A DNA stretch of 64,000 nucleotides from Kineosporiaceae bacterium SCSIO 59966 (GTDB lineage: Bacteria; Actinomycetota; Actinomycetes; Actinomycetales; SCSIO-59966). Numbering within the stretch: position 1 is the first letter of the stretch; the number at the start of each line of letters is the position of its first letter. The position numbers and the translations under genes are program-made. The stretch covers positions 434,001 to 498,000 of the forward strand of contig CP052876.1 in assembly GCA_020881835.1 (NCBI GenBank), written 5' to 3'. The notes below the pieces were generated by a model. That model worked only from the letters and a program-made list of their open reading frames with translations. It was not told the DNA's origin and searched no databases. Shown here one piece after another: positions 33,643-54,929 of the stretch.

Positions 33643-33646
<4 letters not shown>
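32441..33646 (+). CDS. Response regulator with C-terminal PP2C-type (SpoIIE-like) phosphatase domain
   Basis: 401 residues from GTG 32441, chosen because GGGAG (32431-32435) precedes it and TAGGAT (32404-32409) looks like its -10 element; the in-frame ATG at 32408 would overlap that. The receiver domain (about 20-135) has the acidic pair in LLLVEDDDGD, phospho-acceptor Asp70 (VVLLDLGLPDGEG) and Lys120 (DYLVKDEV). The PP2C/RsbU domain (about 175-395) has LLGGDFYDVVETDDG, VVVGDVAGHGPDEAALGVSL, MAFTDGLFEG and SDDVAVVVVG with metal-binding Asp residues intact. It likely dephosphorylates an anti-sigma antagonist or similar protein under control of the kinase encoded next door (4-base overlap). Confidence 0.9.
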
Positions 33647-35291
<1,645 letters not shown>

Positions 35292-35295
<4 letters not shown>

Positions 35296-35732
35296 CCCCC
35301 GAGACCCGCCCGATCGACGTCCTGCTCGTCGAGGACGATCCCGGTGACGTGCTGATGACCCGCGAGGCGTTCGAGGACAACAAGGTCGCGAACAACCTGT
35401 ACGTCGTCAACGACGGGGTCATGGCGATGGAGTTCCTCCGCAAGGAGGGCCAGTACGCCGACGCGCCCACCCCCGACCTCGTGCTGCTCGACCTCAACCT
35501 GCCGCGGATGGACGGCCGGGAGGTCCTCGCCGCGCTCAAGGAGGACCCCGAGCTGCGGCGGATCCCGGTGGTCGTCCTCACCACATCGGAGGCCGAGGAG
35601 GACGTGCTGCGCAGCTACTCCCTGCACGCCAACGCCTACGTGACCAAGCCGGTCGACTTCAGCAGGTTCATCGAGGTCGTCCGGCAGATCGACGAGTTCT
35701 TCGTCACCGTCGTCCGGCTACCGAGCCACTGA
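35292..35732 (+). CDS. Single-domain response regulator (Rcp1-like)
   Basis: 146 residues, ATG 35292 overlapping the kinase stop (ATGA). Acidic pair in [10 protein letters not shown], phospho-acceptor Asp67 ([17 protein letters not shown]), Thr in [11 protein letters not shown] and Lys119 in [12 protein letters not shown]. There is no output domain. The insert after beta-2 ([15 protein letters not shown]) is characteristic of the Rcp1 group that partners phytochrome-like and CHASE3 kinases. It probably acts as phosphate shuttle or sink between the kinase and the PP2C regulator. Confidence 0.93.
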
Positions 35733-35756
35733 CACCTCGTCCGGCCGGCCGGCGAT

Positions 35757-35786
35757 TTGGTCGCGGGCCGGGCAGGTGCGTATCCT
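35757..35786 (+). promoter_or_regulatory. Promoter for rplJ-rplL
   Basis: TTGGTC (35757-35762) and TATCCT (35781-35786) are separated by 18 bases. Transcription from here would give an rplJ leader of nearly 200 bases. Confidence 0.65.
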
Positions 35787-35792
35787 CACGGA

Positions 35793-35989
35793 CGCCGAAG
35801 ACCGCCGGTCACCACCCGCCAGGGTGGTCGAAGGGTCCCCACGGGGACGGCCAGCGCAGGTGTGACGAGACGACCCGACCCCGGTCGGTGCGGCCCCGTG
35901 CAGCCTGCGCGGGGCCTTTTCCGTGTCCGAGCACGCTGTCCCAGCGCGCTCGGGACCTGGGAGACCGGCACCCACCCGGAAGGAGGGCC
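35793..35989 (+). promoter_or_regulatory. Ribosomal protein L10 leader (autoregulatory mRNA)
   Basis: The long leader starts with CGAAGACCGCCGGTC, a sequence typical before rplJ in actinobacteria and part of the L10(L12)4 binding region. Hairpins can be drawn: ACCACCC/GGGTGGT (35811-35817 with 35822-35828) and GTCCC/GGGAC (35835-35839 with 35844-35848). A terminator-like hairpin with T-tail follows inside the same leader. In the known system excess L10 binds this RNA to repress rplJL; the attenuator suggests transcriptional control. Confidence 0.65.
35892..35920 (+). terminator. Attenuator-like intrinsic terminator within the rplJ leader
   Basis: GGCCCCGTGC (35892-35901) pairs with GCGCGGGGCC (35907-35916) around AGCCT, giving a 10-base-pair stem with one G.U pair, followed at once by TTTT (35917-35920). 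It is the only hairpin noted in this window with a true T-tail. It lies between promoter and rplJ start, so it should act as an attenuator rather than end a gene. Confidence 0.7.
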
Positions 35990-36577
35990 ATGGCGAGGCC
36001 TGACAAGGCAGCTGCGGTCGCTGAGCTCAGCGAGCGCTTCCGCAGCTCCACCGCGGGTGTGCTCACCGAGTACCGCGGGCTCACCGTGGCTCAGCTCAAG
36101 GAGCTGCGTCGCGCGCTCGGAGAGCACGCCACCTACACCGTGGTGAAGAACACGCTGACCGCGATCGCGGCGAAGGAGGCCGGCGTCGACGCGTTCGACG
36201 GCCAGCTCTCCGGTCCCACTGCGATCGCGTTCGTCACCGGGGACCCGGTGGAGGCCGCCAAGGGCCTGCGTGACTTCGCCCGGGCGAACCCCCAGCTGGT
36301 GATCAAGGCCGGTTACCTCGAGGGCCGCACCCTCGACGCCGCCGCGATCACGAGCCTGGCGGACCTCGAGTCCCGCGAGGTCCTGCTGGCGAAGCTGGCC
36401 GGCGCCATGAAGGCGTCGCTCACCAACGCCGCCTACCTCTTCGCCGCCCCGCTGTCGCAGGCCGCCCGCGCCGTCGACGCCCTGCGGGTCAAGCGAGAGA
36501 CCGAGACTCCGGCCGGTCAGCCGGAGGCCGCACCGGAGCAGGCCGAGCAGGCCGGCGCCGAGACCACCGAGGGCTGA
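35990..36577 (+). CDS. rplJ: 50S ribosomal protein L10
   Basis: 195 residues from ATG 35990 with AAGGAGGGCC before it. L10 anchors L7/L12 dimers. It begins [20 protein letters not shown] and has [20 protein letters not shown] and [20 protein letters not shown]. The C-terminal L12-binding helix is followed by an acidic Glu/Ala/Pro-rich tail ([19 protein letters not shown]), longer than in enterobacteria but typical of actinobacteria. Confidence 0.97.
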   Translation: MARPDKAAAVAELSERFRSSTAGVLTEYRGLTVAQLKELRRALGEHATYTVVKNTLTAIAAKEAGVDAFDGQLSGPTAIAFVTGDPVEAAKGLRDFARANPQLVIKAGYLEGRTLDAAAITSLADLESREVLLAKLAGAMKASLTNAAYLFAAPLSQAARAVDALRVKRETETPAGQPEAAPEQAEQAGAETTEG

Positions 36578-36607
36578 CCGCCCCGCAACGAGGAAGGACA
36601 CGCCACC

Positions 36608-37003
36608 ATGGCGAAGCTCAGCACCGACGAGCTGCTCGACGCGTTCAAGGAGATGACGCTGATCGAGCTCTCGGAGTTCGTGAAGAAGTTCGAGGACACC
36701 TTCGACGTCACCGCGGCCGCCCCGGTCGCCGTGGCCGCTGCCGGTGCCCCGGCCGCGGGCGGCGACGGCGGCGCCGAGGCCGTCGAGGAGAAGGACGAGT
36801 TCGACGTCGTCCTCGAGGCCGCCGGCGACAAGAAGATCCAGGTCATCAAGGAGGTCCGCGCCCTGACGAGCCTGGGCCTCAAGGAGGCCAAGGACCTCGT
36901 CGACGGCGCCCCGAAGCCGCTCCTGGAGGGCGTCAACAAGGAGACCGCCGACAAGGCCAAGGCCGCCCTCGAGGGCGCCGGGGCCACGGTCACCGTCAAG
37001 TGA
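36608..37003 (+). CDS. rplL: 50S ribosomal protein L7/L12
   Basis: 131 residues, ATG 36608 with GAGGAAGGA upstream. N-terminal dimerisation helices ([20 protein letters not shown]), Ala/Gly hinge ([16 protein letters not shown]), and the C-terminal factor-binding domain ([40 protein letters not shown]). Fully typical. A 10-base direct duplication (ACGGCGTGAC, 37021-37040) lies shortly after the stop. Confidence 0.98.
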   Translation: MAKLSTDELLDAFKEMTLIELSEFVKKFEDTFDVTAAAPVAVAAAGAPAAGGDGGAEAVEEKDEFDVVLEAAGDKKIQVIKEVRALTSLGLKEAKDLVDGAPKPLLEGVNKETADKAKAALEGAGATVTVK

Positions 37004-37046
37004 CCTGCCGGTGTCGCGCCACGGCGTGACACGGCGTGACACCTGC

Positions 37047-37087
37047 CGCGCGGGCGGGGTGGACCACCGGTCCGCCCCGCCCGCGCG
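37047..37087 (+). terminator. Strong hairpin terminator after rplL
   Basis: A 19-base arm (37047-37065) pairs with 37069-37087 around the 3-base loop ACC; one pair is G.U and all others are Watson-Crick. There is no T-tract. It separates rplJL from rpoBC, so part of rpoBC transcription must start from its own promoter or read through. Confidence 0.75.
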
Positions 37088-37375
37088 TCGCTCCGGCCGA
37101 CGCGCTGGTGGCCCGCGTCCTTGACGGGAGCCTCCGGTGCGGTCATCCTCGTGCCGCGGCTGCGGTCCCTGCGCGGCTCGGTCGGTGCGCTCGCCCGGTG
37201 ACGGCGAGCAGCCGGCTCCCGGGGACCGTGGTGGACACGAGCGCCCGGGACGGGTACGCTGTCGCTTTGCGCTGCCCTGTGCCCCCGAACCGCGACCAGG
37301 CACCTGCCGGTCACGGACTCCTCGGTGTGCTCACGGCGCGCCCGACCCGCCCGCAGGCCCGTGGAAGGACCCCTC
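37088..37375 (+). promoter_or_regulatory. rpoB upstream region with candidate promoters
   Basis: No gene is visible between rplL and rpoB (372 bases in all). Two promoter candidates are present: TTGACG (37120-37125) with CATCCT 17 bases on, and TACGCT (37255-37260) with GTGGAC (37231-37236) 18 bases upstream. A long leader is usual for actinobacterial rpoB. GGAAGGA at 37363-37369 is the likely ribosome binding site for the TTG start at 37376. Confidence 0.45.
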
Positions 37376-40858
<3,483 letters not shown>

Positions 40859-40949
40859 CGGACCGGGACCGGGCGCCACGGGCGCCGGTCCCGCCGCCGG
40901 CCATCCGTCAGACCAGAGGCAAGACCTCAGACACGAGAGAAGGACACAC

Positions 40950-44828
<3,879 letters not shown>

Positions 44829-44835
44829 GCACCCT

Positions 44836-44873
44836 CGTCCGTGGGCCCCGCCGCGCGGCGGGGCCCACGGACG
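44836..44873. terminator. Perfect palindromic terminator after rpoC
   Basis: Bases 44836-44873 form a perfect 38-base palindrome (arms beginning CGTCCGTGGGCCCC) with no mismatches. It begins 7 bases after the rpoC stop and has no T-tract. It ends the long rplJ/rpoBC transcription block before the rpsL promoter. Confidence 0.85.
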
Positions 44874-44896
44874 CCGGACCGGTGGCCGGTGCCGTT

Positions 44897-44926
44897 TTGA
44901 CCGTGCTCACCGGCCCCGGGTAGGCT
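44897..44926 (+). promoter_or_regulatory. Promoter for rpsL-rpsG-fusA
   Basis: TTGACC (44897-44902) and TAGGCT (44921-44926) are separated by 18 bases: a near-consensus vegetative promoter. Predicted start near 44933 gives a leader of about 170 bases before rpsL. Confidence 0.8.
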
Positions 44927-45103
44927 GACCAACCGGTCCGGGCCGACACGTGCGCCCTGCCCTCGTCCGGGCGGACGGACGACACGCCCGAGCGCGGGGG
45001 TCGGGCCGGCGGACGCGGTCCGGGAGAGTCGAGCCCGGCGCGGCCCGCAGGAACCGCACCGCACGACCCAGAACCACCCACGACACGACACGGAGACACA
45101 TCG

Positions 45104-45478
45104 GTGCCCACGATCCAGCAGCTGGTCCGCAAGGGCCGCCAGGACAAGGTCGGGAAGCAGAAGACCCCGGCCCTCAAGGGGAGCCCCCAGCGGCGCGGCG
45201 TGTGCACCCGCGTGTACACGACCACCCCGAAGAAGCCGAACTCGGCGCTGCGCAAGGTCGCGCGCGTGCGCCTGTCGAGCGGGATCGAGGTCACCGCCTA
45301 CATCCCGGGCGTGGGGCACAACCTCCAGGAGCACTCCATCGTGCTCGTGCGCGGCGGCCGGGTGAAGGACCTGCCCGGCGTCCGCTACAAGATCATCCGC
45401 GGCTCGCTCGACACCCAGGGGGTCAAGGGTCGCAAGCAGGCCCGGAGCCGTTACGGCGCGAAGAAGGAGAAGAGCTGA
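45104..45478 (+). CDS. rpsL: 30S ribosomal protein S12
   Basis: 124 residues, GTG 45104 (CGGAGACAC upstream). [20 protein letters not shown] and [20 protein letters not shown] are canonical, ending [14 protein letters not shown]. The lysines altered in streptomycin resistance (PKKPNS near residue 43 and GRVKDLPG near 88) are wild type. The stop overlaps the rpsG ATG by one base. Confidence 0.98.
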   Translation: MPTIQQLVRKGRQDKVGKQKTPALKGSPQRRGVCTRVYTTTPKKPNSALRKVARVRLSSGIEVTAYIPGVGHNLQEHSIVLVRGGRVKDLPGVRYKIIRGSLDTQGVKGRKQARSRYGAKKEKS

Positions 45479-45948
45479 TGCCCCGCAAGGGCCCGGCCCC
45501 CAAGCGGCCGCTCGTCGTGGACCCGGTCTACGGCTCCCCGCTGGTCACCCAGCTGGTCAACAAGGTGCTGATGGACGGCAAGAAGTCGACCGCCGAGCGC
45601 ATCGTCTACGGCGCGCTCGAAGGCTGCCGGGAGAAGACCGGCCAGGACCCGGTGATCGCTCTGAAGCGCGCCCTGGACAACGTGAAGCCGGCCCTGGAGG
45701 TCCGCTCCCGCCGGGTCGGCGGCGCGACCTACCAGGTGCCCGTCGAGGTCCGGGCCGGCCGCTCGACGACGCTCGCCCTGCGCTGGCTCGTCGGCTACGC
45801 CCGTCAGCGTCGGGAGAAGACGATGACCGAGCGGCTCATGAACGAGATCCTCGACGCGAGCAACGGCCTCGGTGCCGCGGTGAAGCGGCGCGAGGACACC
45901 CACAAGATGGCCGAGTCCAACAAGGCCTTCGCGCACTACCGCTGGTGA
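45478..45948 (+). CDS. rpsG: 30S ribosomal protein S7
   Basis: 156 residues, ATG 45478. [40 protein letters not shown] and [14 protein letters not shown] are family landmarks. S7 organises the 3' major domain of 16S rRNA. Standard rpsL-rpsG-fusA-tuf order. Confidence 0.98.
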   Translation: MPRKGPAPKRPLVVDPVYGSPLVTQLVNKVLMDGKKSTAERIVYGALEGCREKTGQDPVIALKRALDNVKPALEVRSRRVGGATYQVPVEVRAGRSTTLALRWLVGYARQRREKTMTERLMNEILDASNGLGAAVKRREDTHKMAESNKAFAHYRW

Positions 45949-46033
45949 CGCCGCGCGGCGGCTCCACGCCGCCGCCCGGCAAGCCGGCCCCCCCGGCCCC
46001 CCGGACGACTCCGAGACGAGGCGAGACACACCC

Positions 46034-48136
<2,103 letters not shown>

Positions 48137-48172
48137 CACCCTCCCGGCGGCCGAACCCGGTCGTCGGGGCCG

Positions 48173-48178
48173 TAAACT
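48173..48178 (+). promoter_or_regulatory. Possible -10 element of a tuf promoter
   Basis: TAAACT in the 98-base fusA-tuf gap fits TANNNT and stands out in the GC-rich context. No clear -35 box is present at 17-19 bases upstream. A separate tuf promoter is common but is not proven here. Confidence 0.35.
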
Positions 48179-48234
48179 CACGCGCCGGCACCACACCGGA
48201 CGGCGTACACGACAAGTCCTGAGGAGGACCCCCA

Positions 48235-49428
<1,194 letters not shown>

Positions 49429-49448
49429 CGTTCTGACGTCACGGGGGC

Positions 49449-49479
49449 GGGCCCGGGTACGCAGCGTGTGCCCGGGCCC
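49449..49479 (+). terminator. Hairpin terminator after tuf
   Basis: GGGCCCGGGTAC (49449-49460) pairs with GTGCCCGGGCCC (49468-49479) over 12 bases, with one U.G pair and a 7-base loop. No T-tract. Confidence 0.65.
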
Positions 49480-49757
49480 GGCCACGTCAGAGGCCGGATT
49501 GGCCAAAGGGTCACGGCCTCTGGCACACTAGACAGGTTGCTCGGCGCGGGCCGGCGCCCGGCGGTTCGCACCGGAAGGTGCGTCCCGGCGGGGACCACCG
49601 CGGCGGCGTCCGGGACCAAGCGGTCCGACAACCACGAGAGTCAAGGGCACGTCAGCGTGCCGGGCGGGACGCGGTCAGACACCGCGACACGCCCGACCTC
49701 GGGGGTCGGACCGGCCCGGGACAGAAGCGGGACGACGAGAGAGAGTCAGACGACGCC
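49480..49757 (+). promoter_or_regulatory. S10 operon upstream region with possible promoter
   Basis: No gene is seen between tuf and rpsJ (329 bases). TTGGCC (49499-49504) followed 19 bases later by CACACT (49524-49529) is a possible promoter. The leader then contains short inverted pairs such as GGCACG/CGTGCC (about 49648-49663). A structured leader with ribosomal-protein autoregulation is plausible, but I cannot match it to a known RNA family by eye. Confidence 0.4.
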
Positions 49758-50066
49758 ATGGCGGGACAGAAGATCCGCATCCGGCTCAAGTCCTACGACC
49801 ACGAGGTGATCGACAGCTCGGCGCGCAAGATCGTCGACACGGTGACCCGGGCCGGGGCGACAGTCGTGGGGCCGGTGCCGCTCCCGACCGAGAAGAACGT
49901 GTACTGCGTCATCCGGTCGCCCCACAAGTACAAGGACAGCCGCGAGCACTTCGAGATGCGGACGCACAAGCGGCTCATCGACATCATCGATCCCACGCCG
50001 AAGGCCGTCGACTCGCTCATGCGGCTCGACCTGCCGGCCGACGTGAACATCGAGATCAAGCTCTGA
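49758..50066 (+). CDS. rpsJ: 30S ribosomal protein S10
   Basis: 102 residues, ATG 49758 (GAGAGAGTC upstream). [40 protein letters not shown] and [20 protein letters not shown] are canonical. S10 is also the NusG/NusB partner in antitermination. It is the first gene of the S10 operon; 14 bases separate it from rplC. Confidence 0.98.
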   Translation: MAGQKIRIRLKSYDHEVIDSSARKIVDTVTRAGATVVGPVPLPTEKNVYCVIRSPHKYKDSREHFEMRTHKRLIDIIDPTPKAVDSLMRLDLPADVNIEIKL

Positions 50067-50080
50067 GGGACTGCAGCGCC

Positions 50081-50749
50081 ATGACTACCGAGACGACAAG
50101 GCGTGTCACCGGCCTGCTCGGCACCAAGCTGGGGATGACCCAGGTCTGGGACGCCGACGGCCGGCTGGTGCCGGTCACCGTGATCCAGGCCGGTCCCTGC
50201 GTGGTGACGCAGGTCCGCACGCCGGAGGTCGACGGCTACAGCGCCGTTCAGCTGGCCTTCGGGGCGATCGACCCACGCAAGGTGACCAAGCCGCTCACCG
50301 GGCACTTCGAGAAGGCCGGCGTGACCCCCCGCCGCCACCTCGTCGAGCTGCGCACCTCCGACGCCGCGGAGTACTCCGCCGGCCAGGAGCTGACCGCGGA
50401 GGTGTTCACCGCCGGCCAGAGCGTCGACGTCGTGGGCACGACGAAGGGCAAGGGCACGGCCGGCGTGATGAAGCGGCACGGCTTCGCCGGCGTCGGCGCC
50501 TCGCACGGTGCCCACCGCAACCACCGCAAGCCCGGCTCGATCGGCGGCGCATCCACCCCCGGCCGCGTCTTCAAGGGCCTGCGGATGGCCGGCCGGATGG
50601 GCAACGAGCGTCAGACCACCCAGAACCTGACCGTGCACGCGGTCGACGCGGACAAGGGGCTGCTGCTCGTCAAGGGCGCGGTCCCTGGCCCCCGCGGAGG
50701 CGTCGTGCTCGTCAAGACCGCGGCGAAGGCCGCGCCCGAGGAGGCGTGA
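50081..50749 (+). CDS. rplC: 50S ribosomal protein L3
   Basis: 222 residues, ATG 50081. [26 protein letters not shown]-like [39 protein letters not shown] and [18 protein letters not shown] identify L3. The loop reaching the peptidyl transferase centre is intact. It abuts rplD. Confidence 0.97.
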   Translation: MTTETTRRVTGLLGTKLGMTQVWDADGRLVPVTVIQAGPCVVTQVRTPEVDGYSAVQLAFGAIDPRKVTKPLTGHFEKAGVTPRRHLVELRTSDAAEYSAGQELTAEVFTAGQSVDVVGTTKGKGTAGVMKRHGFAGVGASHGAHRNHRKPGSIGGASTPGRVFKGLRMAGRMGNERQTTQNLTVHAVDADKGLLLVKGAVPGPRGGVVLVKTAAKAAPEEA

Positions 50750-50751
50750 CG

Positions 50752-51489
50752 ATGGCTCCCACCGACCAGACCCGCACCGCCGTCGACGTCCGAGACGCCT
50801 CGGGTGCCACGGTGGGCACGCGCGAGCTGCCCGCCGAGGTGTTCGACGTCCAGACCAACGTGCCGCTGATCCACCAGGTCGTCGTCGGTCAGCTGGCCGC
50901 CGCCCGCCAGGGCACGCACGACACCAGGTCCCGCGGTGAGGTGCGCGGCGGGGGGCGCAAGCCCTACCGGCAGAAGGGCACCGGCCGGGCGCGGCAGGGT
51001 TCGCTGCGCGCGCCGCAGTTCGCCGGCGGTGGCACCGTGCACGGGCCGACGCCGCGCGACTACACCCAGCGCACCCCGAAGAAGATGAAGGCCGCCGCCC
51101 TGCGGGGCGCCCTGTCCGACCGGGCCCGGCACGGCCGGGTGCACGTCGTCAGCGCCCTGGTGGACGGCGACACCCCCTCCACCAAGGCCGCGGTCCAGGC
51201 GCTGGGCGCGGTGAGCTCCCGGCGCAACGTGCTCGTCGTGCTGGAGCGCGACGACGAGGTCACCTGGAAGAGCCTGCGCAACGTCGACGGCGTGCACCTG
51301 CTCGTCGCGGACCAGCTCAACACCTACGACGTGCTGTGCTCCGACGACGTCGTGTTCACCACCGGCGCGCTCGACGCGTTCCTCGCCGGGCCGGTGACCG
51401 GACGGTCCGCGAAGGCCGTCGCCACCGAGTCCGAGGCAGCCGAGGCGGCGGCCGAGGCGGCCGGGACGTCCGAGGAGGAGGCCAAGTGA
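50752..51489 (+). CDS. rplD: 50S ribosomal protein L4
   Basis: 245 residues from ATG 50752, preferred over GTG 50746 because GAGGAGG (50738-50744) is properly spaced for the [43 protein letters not shown] and the loop that lines the exit tunnel are intact. The C-terminal about 30 residues are Ala/Glu-rich ([20 protein letters not shown]). It overlaps rplW by 4 bases. Confidence 0.96.
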   Translation: MAPTDQTRTAVDVRDASGATVGTRELPAEVFDVQTNVPLIHQVVVGQLAAARQGTHDTRSRGEVRGGGRKPYRQKGTGRARQGSLRAPQFAGGGTVHGPTPRDYTQRTPKKMKAAALRGALSDRARHGRVHVVSALVDGDTPSTKAAVQALGAVSSRRNVLVVLERDDEVTWKSLRNVDGVHLLVADQLNTYDVLCSDDVVFTTGALDAFLAGPVTGRSAKAVATESEAAEAAAEAAGTSEEEAK

Positions 51490-51797
51490 CCACCGCAGCC
51501 AGCCACTACCGCGACCCCCGCGACATCCTCATCGCGCCTGTCGTGTCCGAGAAGTCGTACGGGCTGCTCGACGAGGGTAAGTACACCTTCCTCGTCGACC
51601 CCCGGGCCAACAAGACCCAGATCAAGCTCGCGGTCGAGAAGGTCTTCGGGGTCAAGGTGGCGTGGGTCAACACCGCCAACCGTGAGGGCAAGCGCCGTCG
51701 CACCCGGTTCGGGACCGGCAAGCGCAAGGACACCAAGCGCGCGATCGTGACGCTGCGCGAGGGCACCATCGACATCTTCGGAGGACCGGTCTCCTGA
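51486..51797 (+). CDS. rplW: 50S ribosomal protein L23
   Basis: 103 residues, GTG 51486. [40 protein letters not shown] and [20 protein letters not shown] are canonical. L23 sits at the tunnel exit and docks trigger factor and SRP. Order rplD-rplW-rplB is standard. Confidence 0.97.
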   Translation: MTTAASHYRDPRDILIAPVVSEKSYGLLDEGKYTFLVDPRANKTQIKLAVEKVFGVKVAWVNTANREGKRRRTRFGTGKRKDTKRAIVTLREGTIDIFGGPVS

Positions 51798-51835
51798 CCG
51801 GGCCGACGTCCGAGCACATCGAGGACTGACTCACC

Positions 51836-52672
51836 ATGGGAATCCGCAAGTACAAGCCGACGACGCCGGGCCGCCGTGGCTCCAGCGTCGCCGACTTCGT
51901 CGAGGTCACCCGGTCGGAGCCGGAGAAGTCGCTGGTCCGTCCCCTGACCAAGAAGGGCGGCCGCAACAGCAGCGGCCGGATCACCACCCGGCACCAGGGT
52001 GGTGGGCACAAGCGCGCCTACCGGGTCATCGACTTCCGTCGGGCCGACAAGGACGGCGTGCCGGCCAAGGTCGCGCACATCGAGTACGACCCGAACCGCA
52101 CCGCCCGGATCGCGCTGCTGCACTACGCGGACGGTACGAAGCGGTACATCCTCGCGCCGCACCGACTGCGCCAGGGGGACCTCGTCGAGAACGGGCCGGG
52201 TGCGGACATCAAGCCGGGGAACAACCTGCCGCTGCGCAACATCCCGGTCGGCACCGTCGTGCACGCGATCGAGCTGCGCCCCGGCGGCGGGGCGAAGATC
52301 GCCCGCTCGGCCGGCACCTCGGTGCAGCTCGTCGCCAAGGAGGGGCCGAACGCCCAGCTGCGGATGCCGTCGGGGGAGATCCGCAACGTCGACGTCCGCT
52401 GCCGCGCCACCGTCGGCGAGGTCGGCAACGCCGAGCAGTCCAACATCAACTGGGGTAAGGCCGGACGGATGCGCTGGAAGGGCAAGCGCCCGACCGTCCG
52501 CGGTGTCGCGATGAACCCGATCGACCACCCGCACGGTGGTGGTGAGGGCAAGACCTCGGGTGGTCGCCACCCGGTCAGCCCCTGGGGTCAGCCCGAGGGC
52601 CGCACCCGCCAGGCCAACAAGGCCAGTGACCGCCAGATCGTCCGTCGCCGCCGCACCGGCAAGAAGCGCTGA
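51836..52672 (+). CDS. rplB: 50S ribosomal protein L2
   Basis: 278 residues, ATG 51836. [40 protein letters not shown] and the C-terminal [20 protein letters not shown] containing the functionally important His are present. It ends [13 protein letters not shown]2 is needed for subunit joining and peptidyl transfer. Confidence 0.98.
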   Translation: MGIRKYKPTTPGRRGSSVADFVEVTRSEPEKSLVRPLTKKGGRNSSGRITTRHQGGGHKRAYRVIDFRRADKDGVPAKVAHIEYDPNRTARIALLHYADGTKRYILAPHRLRQGDLVENGPGADIKPGNNLPLRNIPVGTVVHAIELRPGGGAKIARSAGTSVQLVAKEGPNAQLRMPSGEIRNVDVRCRATVGEVGNAEQSNINWGKAGRMRWKGKRPTVRGVAMNPIDHPHGGGEGKTSGGRHPVSPWGQPEGRTRQANKASDRQIVRRRRTGKKR

Positions 52673-52687
52673 TAGGAGCCCGACACG

Positions 52688-52969
52688 ATGCCTCGCAGCC
52701 TGAAGAAGGGCCCCTTCGTCGACGACCACCTCATGAAGAAGGTGGACGAGCAGAACAGCAAGGGGACCAAGAACGTCATCCGGACCTGGTCCCGGCGCTC
52801 GATGATCGTGCCGGACATGCTCGGCCACACGATCGCCGTGCACGACGGCCGCAAGCACGTGCCGGTGTTCATCACCGAGGCGATGGTCGGCCACAAGCTC
52901 GGGGAGTTCGCGCCCACGCGGACGTTCCGCGGCCACGAGAAGGACGACCGCAAGGCCCGTCGCCGGTGA
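52688..52969 (+). CDS. rpsS: 30S ribosomal protein S19
   Basis: 93 residues, ATG 52688. [40 protein letters not shown] and [20 protein letters not shown] are canonical. The stop TGA (52967-52969) lies inside the first copy of a 24-base tandem repeat. Confidence 0.98.
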   Translation: MPRSLKKGPFVDDHLMKKVDEQNSKGTKNVIRTWSRRSMIVPDMLGHTIAVHDGRKHVPVFITEAMVGHKLGEFAPTRTFRGHEKDDRKARRR

Positions 52970-53034
52970 CGGCGCACCAGCCACAGCCGGTGACGGCGCA
53001 CCAGCCACAGTCGGTGACGGCGCACCAGCCACAG
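52963..53034 (+). repeat. 24-bp tandem repeat, three copies, spanning the rpsS stop codon
   Basis: The unit CGGTGACGGCGCACCAGCCA-CAG with one preceding base occurs at 52963-52986, 52987-53010 and 53011-53034; the third copy begins with T instead of C. The first copy holds the end of rpsS, including its TGA. The repeat fills most of the 110-base gap before rplV. Confidence 0.95.
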
Positions 53035-53079
53035 TCGCTGACGCGACGAATCTTCTAGAGACGAGAAGGCAGGACAGCG

Positions 53080-53463
53080 ATGGAAGCCAAGGCGCAGGCG
53101 CGGTACGTCCGCGTCACGCCCCAGAAGGCTCGGCGCGTCGTGGACCTCATCCGGGGCCGCCAGGCCGGCGAGGCCGTGTCGGTGCTGCGGTTCGCGCCGC
53201 AGGCGGCGAGCGAGCCGGTGCGCAAGGTCGTGGAGAGCGCGATCGCCAACGCCCGGGTCAAGGCCGACCGCGCCAGCGAGCCGTTCGACGAGCGTGAGCT
53301 CGTCGTCCGGGCGGCGTTCGTGGACGAGGGTCCGACGATGAAGCGGTTCCGCCCGCGGGCGCAGGGTCGCGCGTTCCGGATCAACAAGCGCACCAGCCAC
53401 ATCACCGTGGTCGTGGGCCCGCGCCCCGACGCGCGCAGGACCGACACAGGGAGGAACTCCTAG
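53080..53463 (+). CDS. rplV: 50S ribosomal protein L22
   Basis: 127 residues, ATG 53080 with GAGAAGGCAG before it. [40 protein letters not shown] and the tunnel loop [20 protein letters not shown] are intact. The TAG stop overlaps the rpsC GTG by one base. Confidence 0.97.
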   Translation: MEAKAQARYVRVTPQKARRVVDLIRGRQAGEAVSVLRFAPQAASEPVRKVVESAIANARVKADRASEPFDERELVVRAAFVDEGPTMKRFRPRAQGRAFRINKRTSHITVVVGPRPDARRTDTGRNS

Positions 53464-54260
53464 TGGGCCAGAAGATCAACCCCAACGGGTTCCGGCTCGG
53501 CATCACCACCGACCACCGGTCGCGCTGGTTCGCCGACAGCACCAAGCCCGGTCAGCGGTACCGCGACTACGTCAAGGAGGACGTCGCCATCCGCCGGCTC
53601 ATGTCCACCGGCATGGAGCGCGCGGGCATCGCCAAGGTGGAGATCGAGCGCACCCGCGACCGGGTCCGTGTCGACATCCACACCGCCCGTCCCGGCATCG
53701 TGATCGGGCGCCGTGGCGCGGAGGCCGACCGGCTGCGCGGGGAGCTGGAGAAGCTCACCGGCAAGCAGGTGCAGCTCAACATCCTCGAGGTGAAGAACCC
53801 CGAGACCGACGCCCAGCTCGTCGCCCAGGGCATCGCCGAGCAGCTGTCCAGCCGGGTGTCGTTCCGGCGCGCGATGCGCAAGGGGATGCAGACCGCGCTG
53901 CGCGCCGGCGCCAAGGGCGTCCGGGTGCAGTGCTCCGGCCGGCTCGGTGGCGCCGAGATGAGCCGCTCGGAGTTCTACCGTGAGGGCCGGGTGCCGCTGC
54001 ACACGCTGCGCGCGAACATCGACTACGGCTTCTACGAGGCGCGCACCACCTTCGGCCGGATCGGCGTGAAGGTCTGGATCTACAAGGGCGACATGACGCA
54101 GCGCGAGCTCGCGCAGCAGCAGGCCGCCGCCGCCGGTCCGCGCGCCCCCCGGGGCCCGCGGAGTGACCGCCCCCAGCGCGGACGCCGTCCGGCCACTGCG
54201 GGTGCCGCCACCGGCGGCGCCCCGGCCGAGGCCGCCGCCACGACCGGATCGGAGGGCTGA
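53463..54260 (+). CDS. rpsC: 30S ribosomal protein S3
   Basis: 265 residues, GTG 53463. [22 protein letters not shown] domain [20 protein letters not shown], and the C-terminal domain with GTARTEFYREG-like [20 protein letters not shown]. The last about 45 residues are a Pro/Arg/Ala-rich tail typical of actinobacteria. It is followed by rplP with a 1-base gap. Confidence 0.97.
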   Translation: MGQKINPNGFRLGITTDHRSRWFADSTKPGQRYRDYVKEDVAIRRLMSTGMERAGIAKVEIERTRDRVRVDIHTARPGIVIGRRGAEADRLRGELEKLTGKQVQLNILEVKNPETDAQLVAQGIAEQLSSRVSFRRAMRKGMQTALRAGAKGVRVQCSGRLGGAEMSRSEFYREGRVPLHTLRANIDYGFYEARTTFGRIGVKVWIYKGDMTQRELAQQQAAAAGPRAPRGPRSDRPQRGRRPATAGAATGGAPAEAAATTGSEG

Positions 54261-54261
54261 C

Positions 54262-54681
54262 GTGCTCGTCCCCCGTCGACTCAAGCACCGCAAGCAGCAC
54301 CACCCCAAGCGGTCCGGGGCTGCCAAGGGCGGGACGACCGTCGCGTTCGGTGACTACGGCATCCAGGCGCTGGAGCCCGCCTACGTCACGAACCGGCAGA
54401 TCGAGTCCGCCCGAATCGCGATGACCCGCTACATCAAGCGCGGCGGGAAGGTCTGGATCAACATCTACCCCGACCGGCCGCTGACCAAGAAGCCGGCCGA
54501 GACCCGGATGGGTTCCGGCAAGGGCTCCCCGGAGTGGTGGGTGGCCAACGTCAAGCCCGGCCGGGTGATGTTCGAGCTGTCCGGCGTCCCGGAGCCGGTG
54601 GCACGCGAGGCGATGCGCCTGGCGATGCACAAGCTCCCCATGAAGTGCCGCTTCGTGCGGCGCGAGGGTGGTGATCAGTGA
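54262..54681 (+). CDS. rplP: 50S ribosomal protein L16
   Basis: 139 residues, GTG 54262. [40 protein letters not shown] and [20 protein letters not shown] are diagnostic, including the GSGKG region near the A-site tRNA. It overlaps rpmC by one base (TGATG). Confidence 0.97.
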   Translation: MLVPRRLKHRKQHHPKRSGAAKGGTTVAFGDYGIQALEPAYVTNRQIESARIAMTRYIKRGGKVWINIYPDRPLTKKPAETRMGSGKGSPEWWVANVKPGRVMFELSGVPEPVAREAMRLAMHKLPMKCRFVRREGGDQ

Positions 54682-54929
54682 TGGCAGTCGGTTCCAAGGA
54701 CCTCACCCCGGCCGACCTGCGCACGTTCGAGGACGAGCGCCTGGCCGAGGAGCTGCGCAAGGCGAAGGAGGAGCTGTTCAACCTCCGCTTCCAGTCGGCC
54801 ACCGGCCAGCTGGAGAGCCACGGGCGGCTCAAGGCCGTCCGGCGCGACATCGCCCGGATCTACACGGTCATGCGCGAGCGCGAGCTCGGCATCGGCGAGA
54901 TCGAGGCCGAGGGCGGGAGCGAGCAGTGA
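54681..54929 (+). CDS. rpmC: 50S ribosomal protein L29
   Basis: 82 residues from ATG 54681 (the in-frame GTG 54678 is possible). [40 protein letters not shown] and [12 protein letters not shown] are canonical. L29 lies at the tunnel exit beside L23. It overlaps rpsQ by 4 bases. Confidence 0.96.
   Translation: MAVGSKDLTPADLRTFEDERLAEELRKAKEELFNLRFQSATGQLESHGRLKAVRRDIARIYTVMRERELGIGEIEAEGGSEQ

Noticed and set aside
37325-37375. Upstream GTG start for rpoB
   Set aside because: The extra 17 residues are Arg/Ala-rich and not conserved; TTG 37376 has a good ribosome site and matches the start of related RpoB proteins.
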